From: DATAMF01 sp964472565
GTDB taxonomy: Bacteria; Chloroflexota; Anaerolineae; Aggregatilineales; Aggregatilineaceae
Direction of reading: 5' to 3'
DNA length: 64,000 nt
NCBI GenBank assembly: GCA_964472565.1
Contig: CAYYNB010000010.1
Location: 1 to 64,000 of the forward strand
A program made the translations under genes and the position numbers. Below the pieces are notes generated by a model. The model did no database searches. It worked only from the letters and a program-made list of their open reading frames with translations, and was not told the DNA's origin. Shown one piece after another: positions 17,546 through 26,128 of this stretch; the first letter of the stretch is position 1, and every line of letters starts with the position of its first letter.

Positions 17546-18085
17546 TTACGTTTTTGACGAAGATGGCTCTTTTTCCCATTCTGGTGCCAACTTTGACCGC
17601 GGAATCCGCTGGTAAAAAGCGCGCGCCGGTGCCCGATTCAGATACCAGGTGACATAGAGTGGAATCAAAATCATGCCGGGCACCTGGCACCGTAAAATAT
17701 TGTCCCAGACCTCATCTGCCGATCCGCTGGTCAAAGGATTTGCCGTCGCCGTCAAAACTTCATAAATTCGATAGAGATTCACCAGAGTCGGTAGCACGAT
17801 AGAAACAATAAGCACAAATCGAATCCAGGAGGGTCTTCCTCCCCACGCCAGAATGCAAATGATGAGAATAATGCCCCCCAGCAGCGCATTCATATAATCC
17901 CAGATACTGATCCCTACACCACCGGCTATAAATGTCTCTTCGGCTGCGGCTCCAACGCGCTGCAAAAAATACAGGCTAAAGAGCGGCATTCCACCATACC
18001 ATATGGCAGTGGCGATAATCGCCAACGTCAGGCCAAGAGGTCGATACACCCGCTCCGTTCGAGGTAAATTCGTTTCGTTACTCAT
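17546..18085 (-). CDS. Hypothetical four-TM membrane protein
   Basis: A 179-residue protein with four hydrophobic segments (LGLTLAIIATAIWYGGMPLF, MNALLGGIILIICILAWGG, IRFVLIVSIVLPTLVNLY, VPGMILIPLYVTWYL) and a charged C-terminus. No family recognised. Its ATG overlaps the stop of the upstream gene by four bases (ATGA), so the two are translationally coupled and probably act together. Residues 50-70 between the first two segments would face outside. Confidence 0.7.
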   Translation of the reverse strand: MSNETNLPRTERVYRPLGLTLAIIATAIWYGGMPLFSLYFLQRVGAAAEETFIAGGVGISIWDYMNALLGGIILIICILAWGGRPSWIRFVLIVSIVLPTLVNLYRIYEVLTATANPLTSGSADEVWDNILRCQVPGMILIPLYVTWYLNRAPARAFYQRIPRSKLAPEWEKEPSSSKT

Positions 18086-19338
18086 TCTAATGTCCCTGTT
18101 TGTGTGGGTCGCGACATATCCGACACACTATAACTGACAAGCTGAGGTTCGGGTGGCGTATCAGGATCGGGGAGCAGGACGGATATCACAACGGCAAAAA
18201 AGCCAATGGCGATCAGAATCGCACAGTGTTTCAACACTGGACTGGTAAATTCACCGACGAGCAGCCGCATCATCCCGTTAGCGGTAATTTCGGCTACTAA
18301 AGTGCCACCACTCGCAAAACCTTGTTCCAACTCACCTTGTGATTCGATGCGTATATCACCCATCAACAGGGGGAGAAAAAGAAGCGGAACTAAGGCGAAC
18401 AAACTACCTATAATCAGCGGCCAGCCCATCCAGCGGAAGAACGATTTTGACGAGCGCACAGTGACAATCACAACGAGTGACATGAAAGCGGCGGGGATGA
18501 GATAGGCCAGATAGATGGTTTTTTGCCAGAGCCGTATACTGGATCGCATCGAATTGAGTTCGGACTGTGAAAACACGTGCTCGCCTGGTGTAAGATGCTC
18601 TTCTGCGGCCTCATCCATTTCCTTGATGACATCTAACTCATCAGGAAGCGCATTGGCGGCCTGGTTCTTTGCCACATGAAGTTGAATGGTCAGCCACTCC
18701 TTATAAGTTAGATCAGTGGCGTAATCCAGGCATTGGGTAGATTCTTCGGCATCATACTCCGTGCATACTTCGACACCGATGAGCTTTTGATCGGGGGGAG
18801 TGGGTAAACAGTAGGGAAAAATGACTCCCGGTTTTTCTTTCGCAAAAGCAACAAACTGTTGTTTCTCAGCATTTGTATCACACAGCGGAAAATGATTAAC
18901 AATATCTTCGATAGCTCTTTCCCCAGGCTCGCCCAACAACCGATTCTTCAGGACACCCGTCTCAAACCGGATTTCCAGTTCGCGTCGATCACCGTCCAGC
19001 CAGGAGAAAAAGGCATCCAGGTTCGTTTCTACCGCGCTGCTTACCCATTCTTTGGGGACCAGATTGGGAGAAATCCGCTCCCACTCGTCGTAATCCAGCG
19101 CCTTGATCGCCAGGGCGAGAGTGAGATCGCTGTTCTCTTCAAGGTTGGATTCTTGCAGCAAGGAAGGCAGCACTGCGGGGATTAATTGTTCGTAGAAATC
19201 TTCATCCACGAATAATTCCTTATACATATTCCCGTCAAGCGCGATTTGCTGAGTATTCACCGTCCACAGCGAACACGGGAGCAGCATCACGAATATAAAG
19301 ACAAAACCTAGTGCGAGTAACTGTCCCAGACAGCGCAT
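18082..19338 (-). CDS. Hypothetical membrane protein with large extracytoplasmic domain
   Basis: A 418-residue protein with an N-terminal membrane anchor (LGQLLALGFVFIFVMLLPCSLW), an acidic soluble region of about 230 residues holding five Cys, and three C-terminal membrane segments. The soluble part starts with an ALDGNMYKELFVDEDFYEQLIPAVLPSLL segment of a kind I associate with uncharacterised Chloroflexota membrane proteins, but I cannot name the family. It is in an operon with the four-TM protein and follows the DinB-like gene by 10 bases. Confidence 0.7.
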   Translation of the reverse strand: MRCLGQLLALGFVFIFVMLLPCSLWTVNTQQIALDGNMYKELFVDEDFYEQLIPAVLPSLLQESNLEENSDLTLALAIKALDYDEWERISPNLVPKEWVSSAVETNLDAFFSWLDGDRRELEIRFETGVLKNRLLGEPGERAIEDIVNHFPLCDTNAEKQQFVAFAKEKPGVIFPYCLPTPPDQKLIGVEVCTEYDAEESTQCLDYATDLTYKEWLTIQLHVAKNQAANALPDELDVIKEMDEAAEEHLTPGEHVFSQSELNSMRSSIRLWQKTIYLAYLIPAAFMSLVVIVTVRSSKSFFRWMGWPLIIGSLFALVPLLFLPLLMGDIRIESQGELEQGFASGGTLVAEITANGMMRLLVGEFTSPVLKHCAILIAIGFFAVVISVLLPDPDTPPEPQLVSYSVSDMSRPTQTGTLE

Positions 19339-19347
19339 AATAAATCC

Positions 19348-19833
19348 TTAAAAACCCTGCTTCTCACGCCACTCAGAAATCTCGGCGGCATGCTCTTCCT
19401 CATGCCAGATCGCGTTTTCATACACAAGATAACTCAGCGGTTCGCCCTCCATCCAGGGCCACATGCGGTTGCTGTCAAGCGTGCGCTCATCAAGTTCTTG
19501 TACGGCTTTGATCAGGTGTTTATGCACGCCATGAAAATCTTCCAATACCGCATCGATTGGGCGCGCGGCGCTGATCCGGTATTGTTCATCATTCCATTCA
19601 TCGAGGTCTTCGATCTCAACCATGGTTGGCGCGCGGCGTTTATGTTGATCCAGATGCGATAGAGTCGTGACAATCTCCGACTCCCAGGCGGTCAGGTGCG
19701 CAATCACATCTTTAACCGACCAGATACCGACAGCTCCGACGCGCAGCATCTGATCCGGGGTAAGGCCCTCAATGGCTTGCTGCAATTTCGCTCGTGCCTG
19801 GATCAGATCCGTTATAATATCATCTTTTGGCAT
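19348..19833 (-). CDS. DinB/ClbS-like four-helix bundle protein
   Basis: A 161-residue protein of the DinB/DfsB-ClbS superfamily. It opens with an RAKLQQAIEGLTPDQM helix, has GIWSVKDVIAHLTAWE (with the first metal-type His) and ends with a helix carrying WHEEEHAAEISEW. The usual three-His metal site is largely present (H in IAHL, HEEEHAAE). The family holds thiol S-transferases and DNA-damage or toxin-resistance proteins; function here is unknown. Promoter TGC-TATAAT lies upstream, and the two membrane-protein genes follow closely. Confidence 0.8.
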   Translation of the reverse strand: MPKDDIITDLIQARAKLQQAIEGLTPDQMLRVGAVGIWSVKDVIAHLTAWESEIVTTLSHLDQHKRRAPTMVEIEDLDEWNDEQYRISAARPIDAVLEDFHGVHKHLIKAVQELDERTLDSNRMWPWMEGEPLSYLVYENAIWHEEEHAAEISEWREKQGF

Positions 19834-19870
19834 ATAACTTCTCTCACATTTCGATTTTCAAACTGCCCGC

Positions 19871-19879
19871 ATTATAGCA
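19871..19879 (-). promoter_or_regulatory. Extended -10 promoter of the DinB-like operon
   Basis: On the minus strand TGC-TATAAT (19879-19871), 38 bases before the start codon. The context is nearly identical to the promoter at 10665-10673. Confidence 0.5.
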
Positions 19880-20025
19880 TTACGCGGAGAACAAACTCAA
19901 CTGTCAAAGCTCTACCCCAAAACTTAGGGGGATTTCTCAACAGAAAAACATCATATTCTGGAATTCTGGGTTAAAATCGGATCATCCCCACGTTTTCACC
20001 CACTTTGGGAAAGGACGCAGAAGCG

Positions 20026-22824
20026 ATGTCAGTCAATACCACTGACAAATGGTACGCCTTATCAGTTGACGAAGTTGCGCGCCAGATCGAAACCGATCTG
20101 GTCAATGGACTTGATGATCCACAGGTTCAACAACGTCAGGCTAAATATGGCAAAAATGAACTCCCCAGCGAGGCTGGGCTTTCGATCTGGAAACTGTTGT
20201 TAAGCCAGTTTACCAGTGTAATGGTTATCGTTCTGGTTGCAGCCGCCATCATTTCTGCATTCATCGGCGATACCAAAGACTCGGTTGTGATCATGGCGAT
20301 TGTGGTTTTGAACGCCGCGTTGGGCTTCTTTCAGGAATATCAGGCGGAACAAGCGTTGGCGGCGTTGGGAGCCATGCAAACACCTCAGGTTCGGGTTCGC
20401 CGCAACCATCACGTGCAGGAACTGAGCGCGCTTGAACTCGTGCCGGGTGACATTGTGCTGATGGAAGCCGGCGATCGGGTGCCTGCCGATGGCCGTTTGG
20501 CCGAGGCGGTTAATCTGCAAATTGAAGAGGCGGCACTGACCGGCGAATCAGTCCCGGTTCAAAAGACAAGTGAAGCCCAACCCGATTCAGATCCGCCCCC
20601 CGCGCTGGCTGACCGGCGTAACATCGCCTATATGGGGACGGCTGTCACCTATGGCCGCGCCGAAATGATCGTCACATCAACCGGGGCCGCTACCCAACTC
20701 GGAAATATCGCCGCGCTGCTTCAGCGGGTGGAAGAAGGCCGCACACCGCTGCAAGAACGGCTGTCCAAAATGGGCATGTGGTTAGCTGGAGCCGCGTTGA
20801 TTGTTTGTGCGCTGGTCTTTTTGACCGGCGTTATCCGCGGTGAAGACGCTCGCGAAATGTTCCTGACGGCGATTAGCCTCGCGGTTGCGGCTATCCCCGA
20901 AGGTCTGCCGGCGGTGATCACTATCGCTCTGGCACTCGGCGCACGCCGTATGATCAAACGCCGGGCACTGATTCGTAAACTTCCGGCAGTCGAAACCTTA
21001 GGTTCTGTTTCGGTGATCTGTTCCGACAAGACCGGTACCTTGACCCGGAACGAGATGACTGTAACCGAGCTTGCCTTGCCCGGACGTGACGATGTACGGC
21101 TGACGGGGGTTGGTTATGAACCGGTAGGCGACTTCTTTGAAGGCGATAAACAAATCAACCCGGTTAACGATGATGTGCTGGCACGCATTCTCCAAGCGGC
21201 AGCGCTCAACACCGACGCCTATCTTGAAAAACCGGGCGAAGATGTGGGTTGGACGGTGGTAGGTGATACGACAGAAGGCGCGCTTTTGGTACTTGCCCGC
21301 AAAGCCGGGTGGGGCCGTGATGTGCTTGAAGAAGACCTGCCGCGCGTGGCTGAGCTTCCTTTCAGTTCCGAACGAAAAGCGATGTCTACCATTCACCAAC
21401 CCAAAGGTAGCTTTGCCGCGCATTTGTTTGAAGAAGCGCCTTATGTCTCCTTTACCAAAGGGGCACCGGATCAGTTAGTTAACTGGGCTTCTCAGGAGAC
21501 AATGCCCTCTGGTCCCGCATCACTCACCCCGGAGCGGCGGGAAACATGGCAGAAACAGATCGAAAAAATGGCAAGCGAGGGCCTGCGTGTTATCGGGCTG
21601 GGATACCGGGCGCTGACTTCTATTCCCGATCCACTTGAACCCGAAACCTTAGAGCGTGGGCTGACTCTGTTGGGGCTGATTGGCATCGTAGATCCGCCGC
21701 GTGCCGAAGCCAAACGAGCGGTTGAAGTCGCTCACCATGCCGGTATTCGCACGGTGATGATCACTGGCGATCACAAGCTCACCGCCGAAGCGATTGCCCG
21801 CCAACTGGGGATCATGAAATCGAATGACAAAGCCTTCACCGGGGTTGAACTGGACACCCTGACCGAAGAACAACTCAATCAAGTGGTTACAACCACCAGT
21901 GTCTATGCGCGTGTTTCCCCTGAACACAAGCTGCGGATTGTCAAAGCTCTCCAATCACACGGTCAGATCGTCGCGATGACAGGTGACGGGGTGAATGATG
22001 CACCCGCCCTGAAACAGGCCAACATTGGCGTGGCGATGGGCATTACAGGCACCGATGTCAGCCAGGGCGCGGCGGATATGGTTCTGACCGATGATAACTT
22101 TGCCAGTATCGTCGCCGCCGTCGAAGAAGGCCGCACGATCTACGATAATATTCGTAAGTTCGTTGGCTATCTGCTCAGCGCGAATTCGGGCGAAATCAGC
22201 ACCATGTTTGTTGCCCTGTTGATTGGCCTCAAAGCTCCTTTGCTTGCAATCCAGATTTTGTGGGTGAACCTCGTGACCGACGGCTTACCCGCCATTGCGC
22301 TCGGTTTTGAGCCGGGTGAAGCGGATGTCATGGACCGCAAACCGCGTCCCCCGCGCGAGAGTATTTTTGCGCACGGTGTGGGTTGGCGGGTGCTGTGGGT
22401 TGGCGCTTGGCTTGGAGCCAGTACCATTCTCGGCTTTATCTGGGCACTGAACCGCAATGGGGGAGAGCTGCTCGACCCATCGGATCATGCGCTGGAAATT
22501 GCGCGCACGGTGGCTTTTGGCATTCTGGCGCTGTCCCAACTCTTTGTGGTCACAGCGTTACACTCCGGCGATACCTCATTCTTCCGTGCCCCACTGCATA
22601 AAAATAAGCTGCTGTGGGTAGCCGTCGTGTTCACCATGCTGTTACAGATGGTTGCTATTTACGTCCCCGGTTTCCAGCATCTGCTGAATACCGTATCTCT
22701 GGATGGTGCAGAATTGGCGATAACATGGCTGCTATCAGCATCGGTCTTCCCGGCGCTGGAGGTTGAAAAGATTATTCGCCGCTACCTGGAACGTAAAAAC
22801 AACGGACTAACCGAAGCCTCCTGA
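20026..22824 (+). CDS. P2-type cation-transporting ATPase (Ca2+-ATPase-like)
   Basis: ATG 20026 has AAGGA at 20011-20015; a TTG seven codons upstream is less likely. The 932-residue product has the N-terminal cation-ATPase domain, the actuator loop LTGESVPV, phosphorylation site SDKTGTLT (Asp334), nucleotide-binding KGAPD, TGDGVNDAPALK and ten predicted membrane segments. Membrane segment 4 holds AIPEGLPAV, and segment 6 NLVTDGLPAIALG, as in SERCA/PMR1-type pumps. Predicted role: ATP-driven export of Ca2+ or Mn2+. It is monocistronic, ending at a hairpin. Confidence 0.92.
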   Translation: MSVNTTDKWYALSVDEVARQIETDLVNGLDDPQVQQRQAKYGKNELPSEAGLSIWKLLLSQFTSVMVIVLVAAAIISAFIGDTKDSVVIMAIVVLNAALGFFQEYQAEQALAALGAMQTPQVRVRRNHHVQELSALELVPGDIVLMEAGDRVPADGRLAEAVNLQIEEAALTGESVPVQKTSEAQPDSDPPPALADRRNIAYMGTAVTYGRAEMIVTSTGAATQLGNIAALLQRVEEGRTPLQERLSKMGMWLAGAALIVCALVFLTGVIRGEDAREMFLTAISLAVAAIPEGLPAVITIALALGARRMIKRRALIRKLPAVETLGSVSVICSDKTGTLTRNEMTVTELALPGRDDVRLTGVGYEPVGDFFEGDKQINPVNDDVLARILQAAALNTDAYLEKPGEDVGWTVVGDTTEGALLVLARKAGWGRDVLEEDLPRVAELPFSSERKAMSTIHQPKGSFAAHLFEEAPYVSFTKGAPDQLVNWASQETMPSGPASLTPERRETWQKQIEKMASEGLRVIGLGYRALTSIPDPLEPETLERGLTLLGLIGIVDPPRAEAKRAVEVAHHAGIRTVMITGDHKLTAEAIARQLGIMKSNDKAFTGVELDTLTEEQLNQVVTTTSVYARVSPEHKLRIVKALQSHGQIVAMTGDGVNDAPALKQANIGVAMGITGTDVSQGAADMVLTDDNFASIVAAVEEGRTIYDNIRKFVGYLLSANSGEISTMFVALLIGLKAPLLAIQILWVNLVTDGLPAIALGFEPGEADVMDRKPRPPRESIFAHGVGWRVLWVGAWLGASTILGFIWALNRNGGELLDPSDHALEIARTVAFGILALSQLFVVTALHSGDTSFFRAPLHKNKLLWVAVVFTMLLQMVAIYVPGFQHLLNTVSLDGAELAITWLLSASVFPALEVEKIIRRYLERKNNGLTEAS

Positions 22825-22830
22825 TCGACG

Positions 22831-22863
22831 AAAAATCCCCTTTCCACACGAGAGGGGATTTTT
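22831..22863 (+). terminator. Intrinsic terminator of the P-type ATPase gene
   Basis: AAAAATCCCCT (22831-22841) pairs with AGGGGATTTTT (22853-22863), an 11-bp stem ending in a T-run. Confidence 0.9.
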
Positions 22864-22896
22864 GTATCTTTTGCCCATTATTTCGGGTTGATCCTG

Positions 22897-22905
22897 TGTT
22901 ATACT
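22897..22905 (+). promoter_or_regulatory. Extended -10 promoter of the aspartate kinase leader
   Basis: TGT-TATACT at 22897-22905; no good -35 is visible. A start near 22912 would give a leader RNA of about 215 bases before the kinase gene. Confidence 0.5.
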
Positions 22906-22946
22906 TTCTCTAATTCTGCGAAATTTTACTATCTTGAGGCAGTTTG

Positions 22947-23033
22947 ATGTTTGGGGTCTTCATGGGTACCACAATGACCATGACTACCACCGGTATGATG
23001 ACCGGGCGGTCAAATGCCGGTTGCTTCAGGTAG
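22947..23033 (+). CDS. Thr/Met-rich attenuator leader peptide
   Basis: A 28-codon reading frame with TGAGG at 22935-22939, seven bases before its ATG. Codons 8-19 (22968-23003) are TTMTMTTTGMMT. The peptide has 7 Thr and 6 Met in 28 residues, far above chance. It ends with TAG at 23031-23033, just upstream of an intrinsic terminator and aspartate kinase, the first enzyme of Thr, Met and Lys synthesis. This is the layout of thrL-type leader peptides, where ribosome stalling on scarce aminoacyl-tRNAs decides termination. The peptide itself is unlikely to have another role. Confidence 0.8.
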   Translation: MFGVFMGTTMTMTTTGMMTGRSNAGCFR

Positions 23034-23084
23034 GTAGGGGCACAGAACATCACCTCAGAAACCTAAAACGTGGAGCAAACCGGC
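23016..23084 (+). promoter_or_regulatory. Candidate antiterminator of the aspartate kinase attenuator
   Basis: GCCGGTTGC (23016-23024, codons 24-26 of the leader peptide) is complementary to GCAAACCGGC (23075-23084), nine pairs with one bulged base. The second arm is the loop of the terminator. A ribosome stalled at the last Thr codon (23001-23003) would leave the first arm free to pair. A ribosome reaching the stop codon would cover it and let the terminator form. Confidence 0.55.
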
Positions 23085-23097
23085 CCCACGTTTTTTT
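23065..23097 (+). terminator. Attenuator terminator upstream of aspartate kinase
   Basis: AAAACGTGG (23065-23073) pairs with CCACGTTTT (23086-23094), a 9-bp stem with a 12-base loop, followed by a run of seven T (23091-23097). It lies 30 bases before the kinase start codon. Confidence 0.85.
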
Positions 23098-23126
23098 ATT
23101 TGTGTTAGGGACCTAAGGAGACAGGC

Positions 23127-24545
23127 ATGGCACTCATTACCATGAAGTTTGGCGGCACCTCAGTTGGCAGCGCCGAGGCGATTGCCCAGGTCGCACGGAT
23201 TGTTGAACAAAGTTACCAACAGGGTCATCAGGTGCTCGTAGTCTGCTCGGCGATGAGCAAAGTGACCGATATGTTGATCCAGGGCGCACGTACTGCAATG
23301 TCCGGCGATTCATCTTCTTATGTTACACTATCAAATAAGCTGCGCGAGAAGCACGAGAACGCTATCCAGACATTGATCCCCTCGGAAGTCGAACAGATTG
23401 TGCTGCGCGATGAAGTGATGGGCCTGATCGATGAGTTTAAGACCCTGTGTTATGGTATTTACGTGTTGCGCGAAGCGTCCCCCAAAGCTATGGACAAAGT
23501 AAGTTCGTTGGGTGAGCGCATGTCGATGCCCATTGTCTCCGCCGCAATTCGCCAGCTTGGTATTCCCAGCGTTACTGTGAGTGCCAGTTCGCTTATCATG
23601 ACGGATGACCAGTACCAGAATGCAGGCGTGCTGTTTCCTGAAACCGAGACCCAGATTCAAACGCGACTGCTGCCGGTCCTTCAGCAGGGAATCGTGCCCG
23701 TTGTGACCGGCTTTATCGGCGCAACCCGTGAGGGGGTTATTACCACGTTGGGACGCGGCGGTAGTGATTACAGCGCTGCACTGCTAGGAGCCTATGTCAA
23801 CAGTGATGAGGTTTGGATCTGGACCGATGTGGACGGGGTAATGACCGCTGATCCGCGTATTGTGCCCGAAGCTCGTGTGATTCCGGTGCTGTCTTACTAT
23901 GAAGTCGGTGAAATGGCATACTATGGCGCAAAGGTGCTGCATGCCAAGACGGTGTTGCCGTGTGTCGAACGTGACATTCCGGTGTGGGTCAAAAATACGT
24001 TTAACCCGTCCTTTCCCGGTACTTTGATCACCCGTCGCGACGAGAATACCCCTGGCACCATTAAGGCAGTTACGGCGATTCGCGATGTAAGCCTCATTAC
24101 GGTTGCTGGTCGCGGCATGATTGGCGTTCCGGGTATTGCGGCCCGTACTTTTTCGGCGGTCGCCAAACAGGGCGCGAACGTGTTGATGATCGCGCAGTCT
24201 TCCAGCGAGCAAAGTATCTGTTTTGTCGTGCCGCAAGACAAAAGCCGTGAAGTCGCGCTGGCTATTGAAGCTGAGCTTGCAACTGAGTTTGGCCGTCAGG
24301 ATATTGAGCACGCCTCAATCAATGATGATGTTGAAATTCTTGCTGTCGTCGGTGCCGGGATGCGGTTGCAGTCCGGTGTAGCGGCACGTGTCTTTGGCGC
24401 GTTGGGCGACCAGAATGTAAATATTTTCGCCATCGCCCAGGGAGCCAGTGATTACTGCTTTTCCGTGGTCGTCGATTCATCCTCGACCCAGACCGCGATT
24501 TGTGCGATTCACAAGTTAGTTCAGGTGAATGGCTACACCCATTAA
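23127..24545 (+). CDS. lysC: Aspartate kinase
   Basis: A 472-residue monofunctional aspartokinase phosphorylating L-aspartate, the entry step to Lys, Thr, Met and Ile. The amino-acid kinase domain (1-300) begins KFGGTSVGSAEAI and contains GRGGSDYSAALLGAYV and DGVMTADPRIVP. Two ACT domains follow (about 320-470: ITVAGRGMIGVPGIAART, ILAVVGAGMRLQSGVAARVF), the usual site of feedback inhibition. AAGGAG precedes ATG 23127. No homoserine dehydrogenase domain is fused. Expression is probably set by the Thr/Met attenuator at 22947-23097, giving control at both RNA and protein level. Confidence 0.93.
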   Translation: MALITMKFGGTSVGSAEAIAQVARIVEQSYQQGHQVLVVCSAMSKVTDMLIQGARTAMSGDSSSYVTLSNKLREKHENAIQTLIPSEVEQIVLRDEVMGLIDEFKTLCYGIYVLREASPKAMDKVSSLGERMSMPIVSAAIRQLGIPSVTVSASSLIMTDDQYQNAGVLFPETETQIQTRLLPVLQQGIVPVVTGFIGATREGVITTLGRGGSDYSAALLGAYVNSDEVWIWTDVDGVMTADPRIVPEARVIPVLSYYEVGEMAYYGAKVLHAKTVLPCVERDIPVWVKNTFNPSFPGTLITRRDENTPGTIKAVTAIRDVSLITVAGRGMIGVPGIAARTFSAVAKQGANVLMIAQSSSEQSICFVVPQDKSREVALAIEAELATEFGRQDIEHASINDDVEILAVVGAGMRLQSGVAARVFGALGDQNVNIFAIAQGASDYCFSVVVDSSSTQTAICAIHKLVQVNGYTH

Positions 24546-24547
24546 AA

Positions 24548-24565
24548 GGGGCGGGAAACCGCCCC
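24548..24565. terminator. GC-rich GAAA-loop hairpin after aspartate kinase
   Basis: GGGGCGG/CCGCCCC with a GAAA tetraloop, two bases after the kinase stop. It is followed by A rather than T on the + strand, so termination there is doubtful. It may stabilise the 3' end of the mRNA. Confidence 0.45.
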
Positions 24566-24732
24566 AAAAAATTCGAGTATCGTCATCCCACCATTCGTAT
24601 GATACACTATGCCGTCTTACACGGAACTGTTACCACGCACCGCGCATCCCGCGCCCTTCCGCTTGCCGTTCTTCAGAGATAACCTCGCGTGTGTCGGTTA
24701 TCCTTCTTAGCCGAATTGATGACAAATAAGCT

Positions 24733-25971
24733 ATGCAATTTAGTGAACTCCAGCTCATTGAACCGTTGCTGCGTGCTGTGCGCGCCGAAGGTTATACCGA
24801 ACCCAGCCCTATCCAGACTCAGGCTATTCCGTCTGTTTTAGCCGGAAAAGATCTGCTGGGCTGTGCCCAGACAGGCACTGGAAAAACCGCCGCTTTTGCG
24901 CTGCCCATTTTACAGCGTTTAGCCACCCGTAAAGCTCAGGGCGCGCGCCATCTGCGCGCGTTGGTGCTCACCCCGACTCGTGAACTGGCGAGCCAGATTG
25001 GTGAGAGTTTCAGTGTTTATGGTCAATACACGTCTATCCGCCAGGTGACTATCTACGGGGGCGTGAATCAGAATCCGCAGGTAGATCGTCTGCGGCGGGG
25101 CGCAGATGTGTTAGTTGCCACGCCGGGTCGTCTGCTTGATCTGATTGATCAGGGTTATATCTCGCTGGATCGCCTCGAAGTGTTTGTGTTGGATGAAGCG
25201 GATCGAATGCTCGATATGGGCTTCATTCATGCGGTGCGAAAAATCATCATGTACTTGCCCGTCAAGCGGCAAACGCTGCTGTTTTCGGCCACCATGCCCG
25301 CCGATATCCAATCGCTTGCCAACAGCATCCTGACCGATCCGGTTATGGTTTCCGTAGCTCCTGCTGCCACAACCGTGGAGACGATCCAGCAGTCTATCTT
25401 TTTCGTGGAAAAGCCCAACAAACCCGCCTTGCTCAATCATCTGTTGGCGGATAAGTCCATGAAACGCGTTTTGGTGTTTACACGCACCAAACATGGGGCC
25501 GATAAGGTGGTGCGCCTGTTAAAACGCGAATCAGTATCAGCCGCCGCTATTCATGGCAACAAATCTCAATCCGCGCGTGAACAGGCGCTTGCCAGCTTTA
25601 AGACCGGGACAGCGCGTGTTTTAGTGGCAACCGATATTGCGGCGCGGGGTATCGATGTGGACAGCATCACGCACGTTATCAACTATGATCTACCCAACGA
25701 ACCCGAAAGTTATGTGCATCGTATCGGACGGACCGGGCGTGCAGGCGCATCAGGGATCGCCTATTCGTTTTGCGATATGGATGAACGTCCCTATCTGACA
25801 GATATTGAGCGCCTTATTCGCATGCACATTCCAACCGCTGCCGAACATCCGTATGCCGTCGAACCTCCGGCAGTGATCACGGTTGATAAGCCGCAAGCGG
25901 CAGTCAAACCAGGCAAGCCGTCATCCCGCCGGAATCGGAACAATCGGCGTCGTGCCAAAAACGCGAGCTGA
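24733..25971 (+). CDS. DEAD-box ATP-dependent RNA helicase (RhlE/CsdA-like)
   Basis: A 412-residue helicase with the full motif set: Q motif (YTEPSPIQTQAIP), motif I AQTGTGKT, Ia PTRELASQ, Ib TPGRLLD, II DEAD, III SAT, IV VLVFTRT, V ARGIDVD and VI HRIGRTGRAG. A short basic C-terminal tail (SSRRNRNNRRRAKNAS) should bind RNA. Predicted to unwind structured RNA in ribosome assembly, cold response or mRNA decay. The 187-base leader upstream contains a small hairpin (GATAACC/GGTTATC, 24678-24702). It shares no operon with its neighbours. Confidence 0.92.
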   Translation: MQFSELQLIEPLLRAVRAEGYTEPSPIQTQAIPSVLAGKDLLGCAQTGTGKTAAFALPILQRLATRKAQGARHLRALVLTPTRELASQIGESFSVYGQYTSIRQVTIYGGVNQNPQVDRLRRGADVLVATPGRLLDLIDQGYISLDRLEVFVLDEADRMLDMGFIHAVRKIIMYLPVKRQTLLFSATMPADIQSLANSILTDPVMVSVAPAATTVETIQQSIFFVEKPNKPALLNHLLADKSMKRVLVFTRTKHGADKVVRLLKRESVSAAAIHGNKSQSAREQALASFKTGTARVLVATDIAARGIDVDSITHVINYDLPNEPESYVHRIGRTGRAGASGIAYSFCDMDERPYLTDIERLIRMHIPTAAEHPYAVEPPAVITVDKPQAAVKPGKPSSRRNRNNRRRAKNAS

Positions 25972-26086
25972 TTATTTCATCTAAAGAACGCAAAGCTGTT
26001 CTGGCTTGATTCCAGGGCGGCTTTTGGCTTCAGATAATAACTTATGAGAATGGTGCTTCTCAAAACTAATAAAAAAGGATAGAATT

Positions 26087-26110
26087 ATGGATGTGCATCA
26101 AGAACGCTAA
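26087..26110 (+). other. Seven-codon mini-ORF before the recombinase gene
   Basis: ATG GAT GTG CAT CAA GAA CGC TAA, preceded by AAAAAAGGATAG, is the only good ribosome-binding site in this leader. It is in the same frame as the recombinase (GTG 26129), separated by a TAA at 26108-26110. It may be a coupled upstream ORF, or the original recombinase start cut off by a nonsense codon. Confidence 0.35.
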
Positions 26111-26128
26111 TCGACTGGAAAATTCTCC

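Noticed and set aside
24548..24565. Riboswitch or T-box after aspartate kinase
   Set aside because: Only one short GAAA-loop hairpin is present, without the conserved core of any riboswitch class I know.
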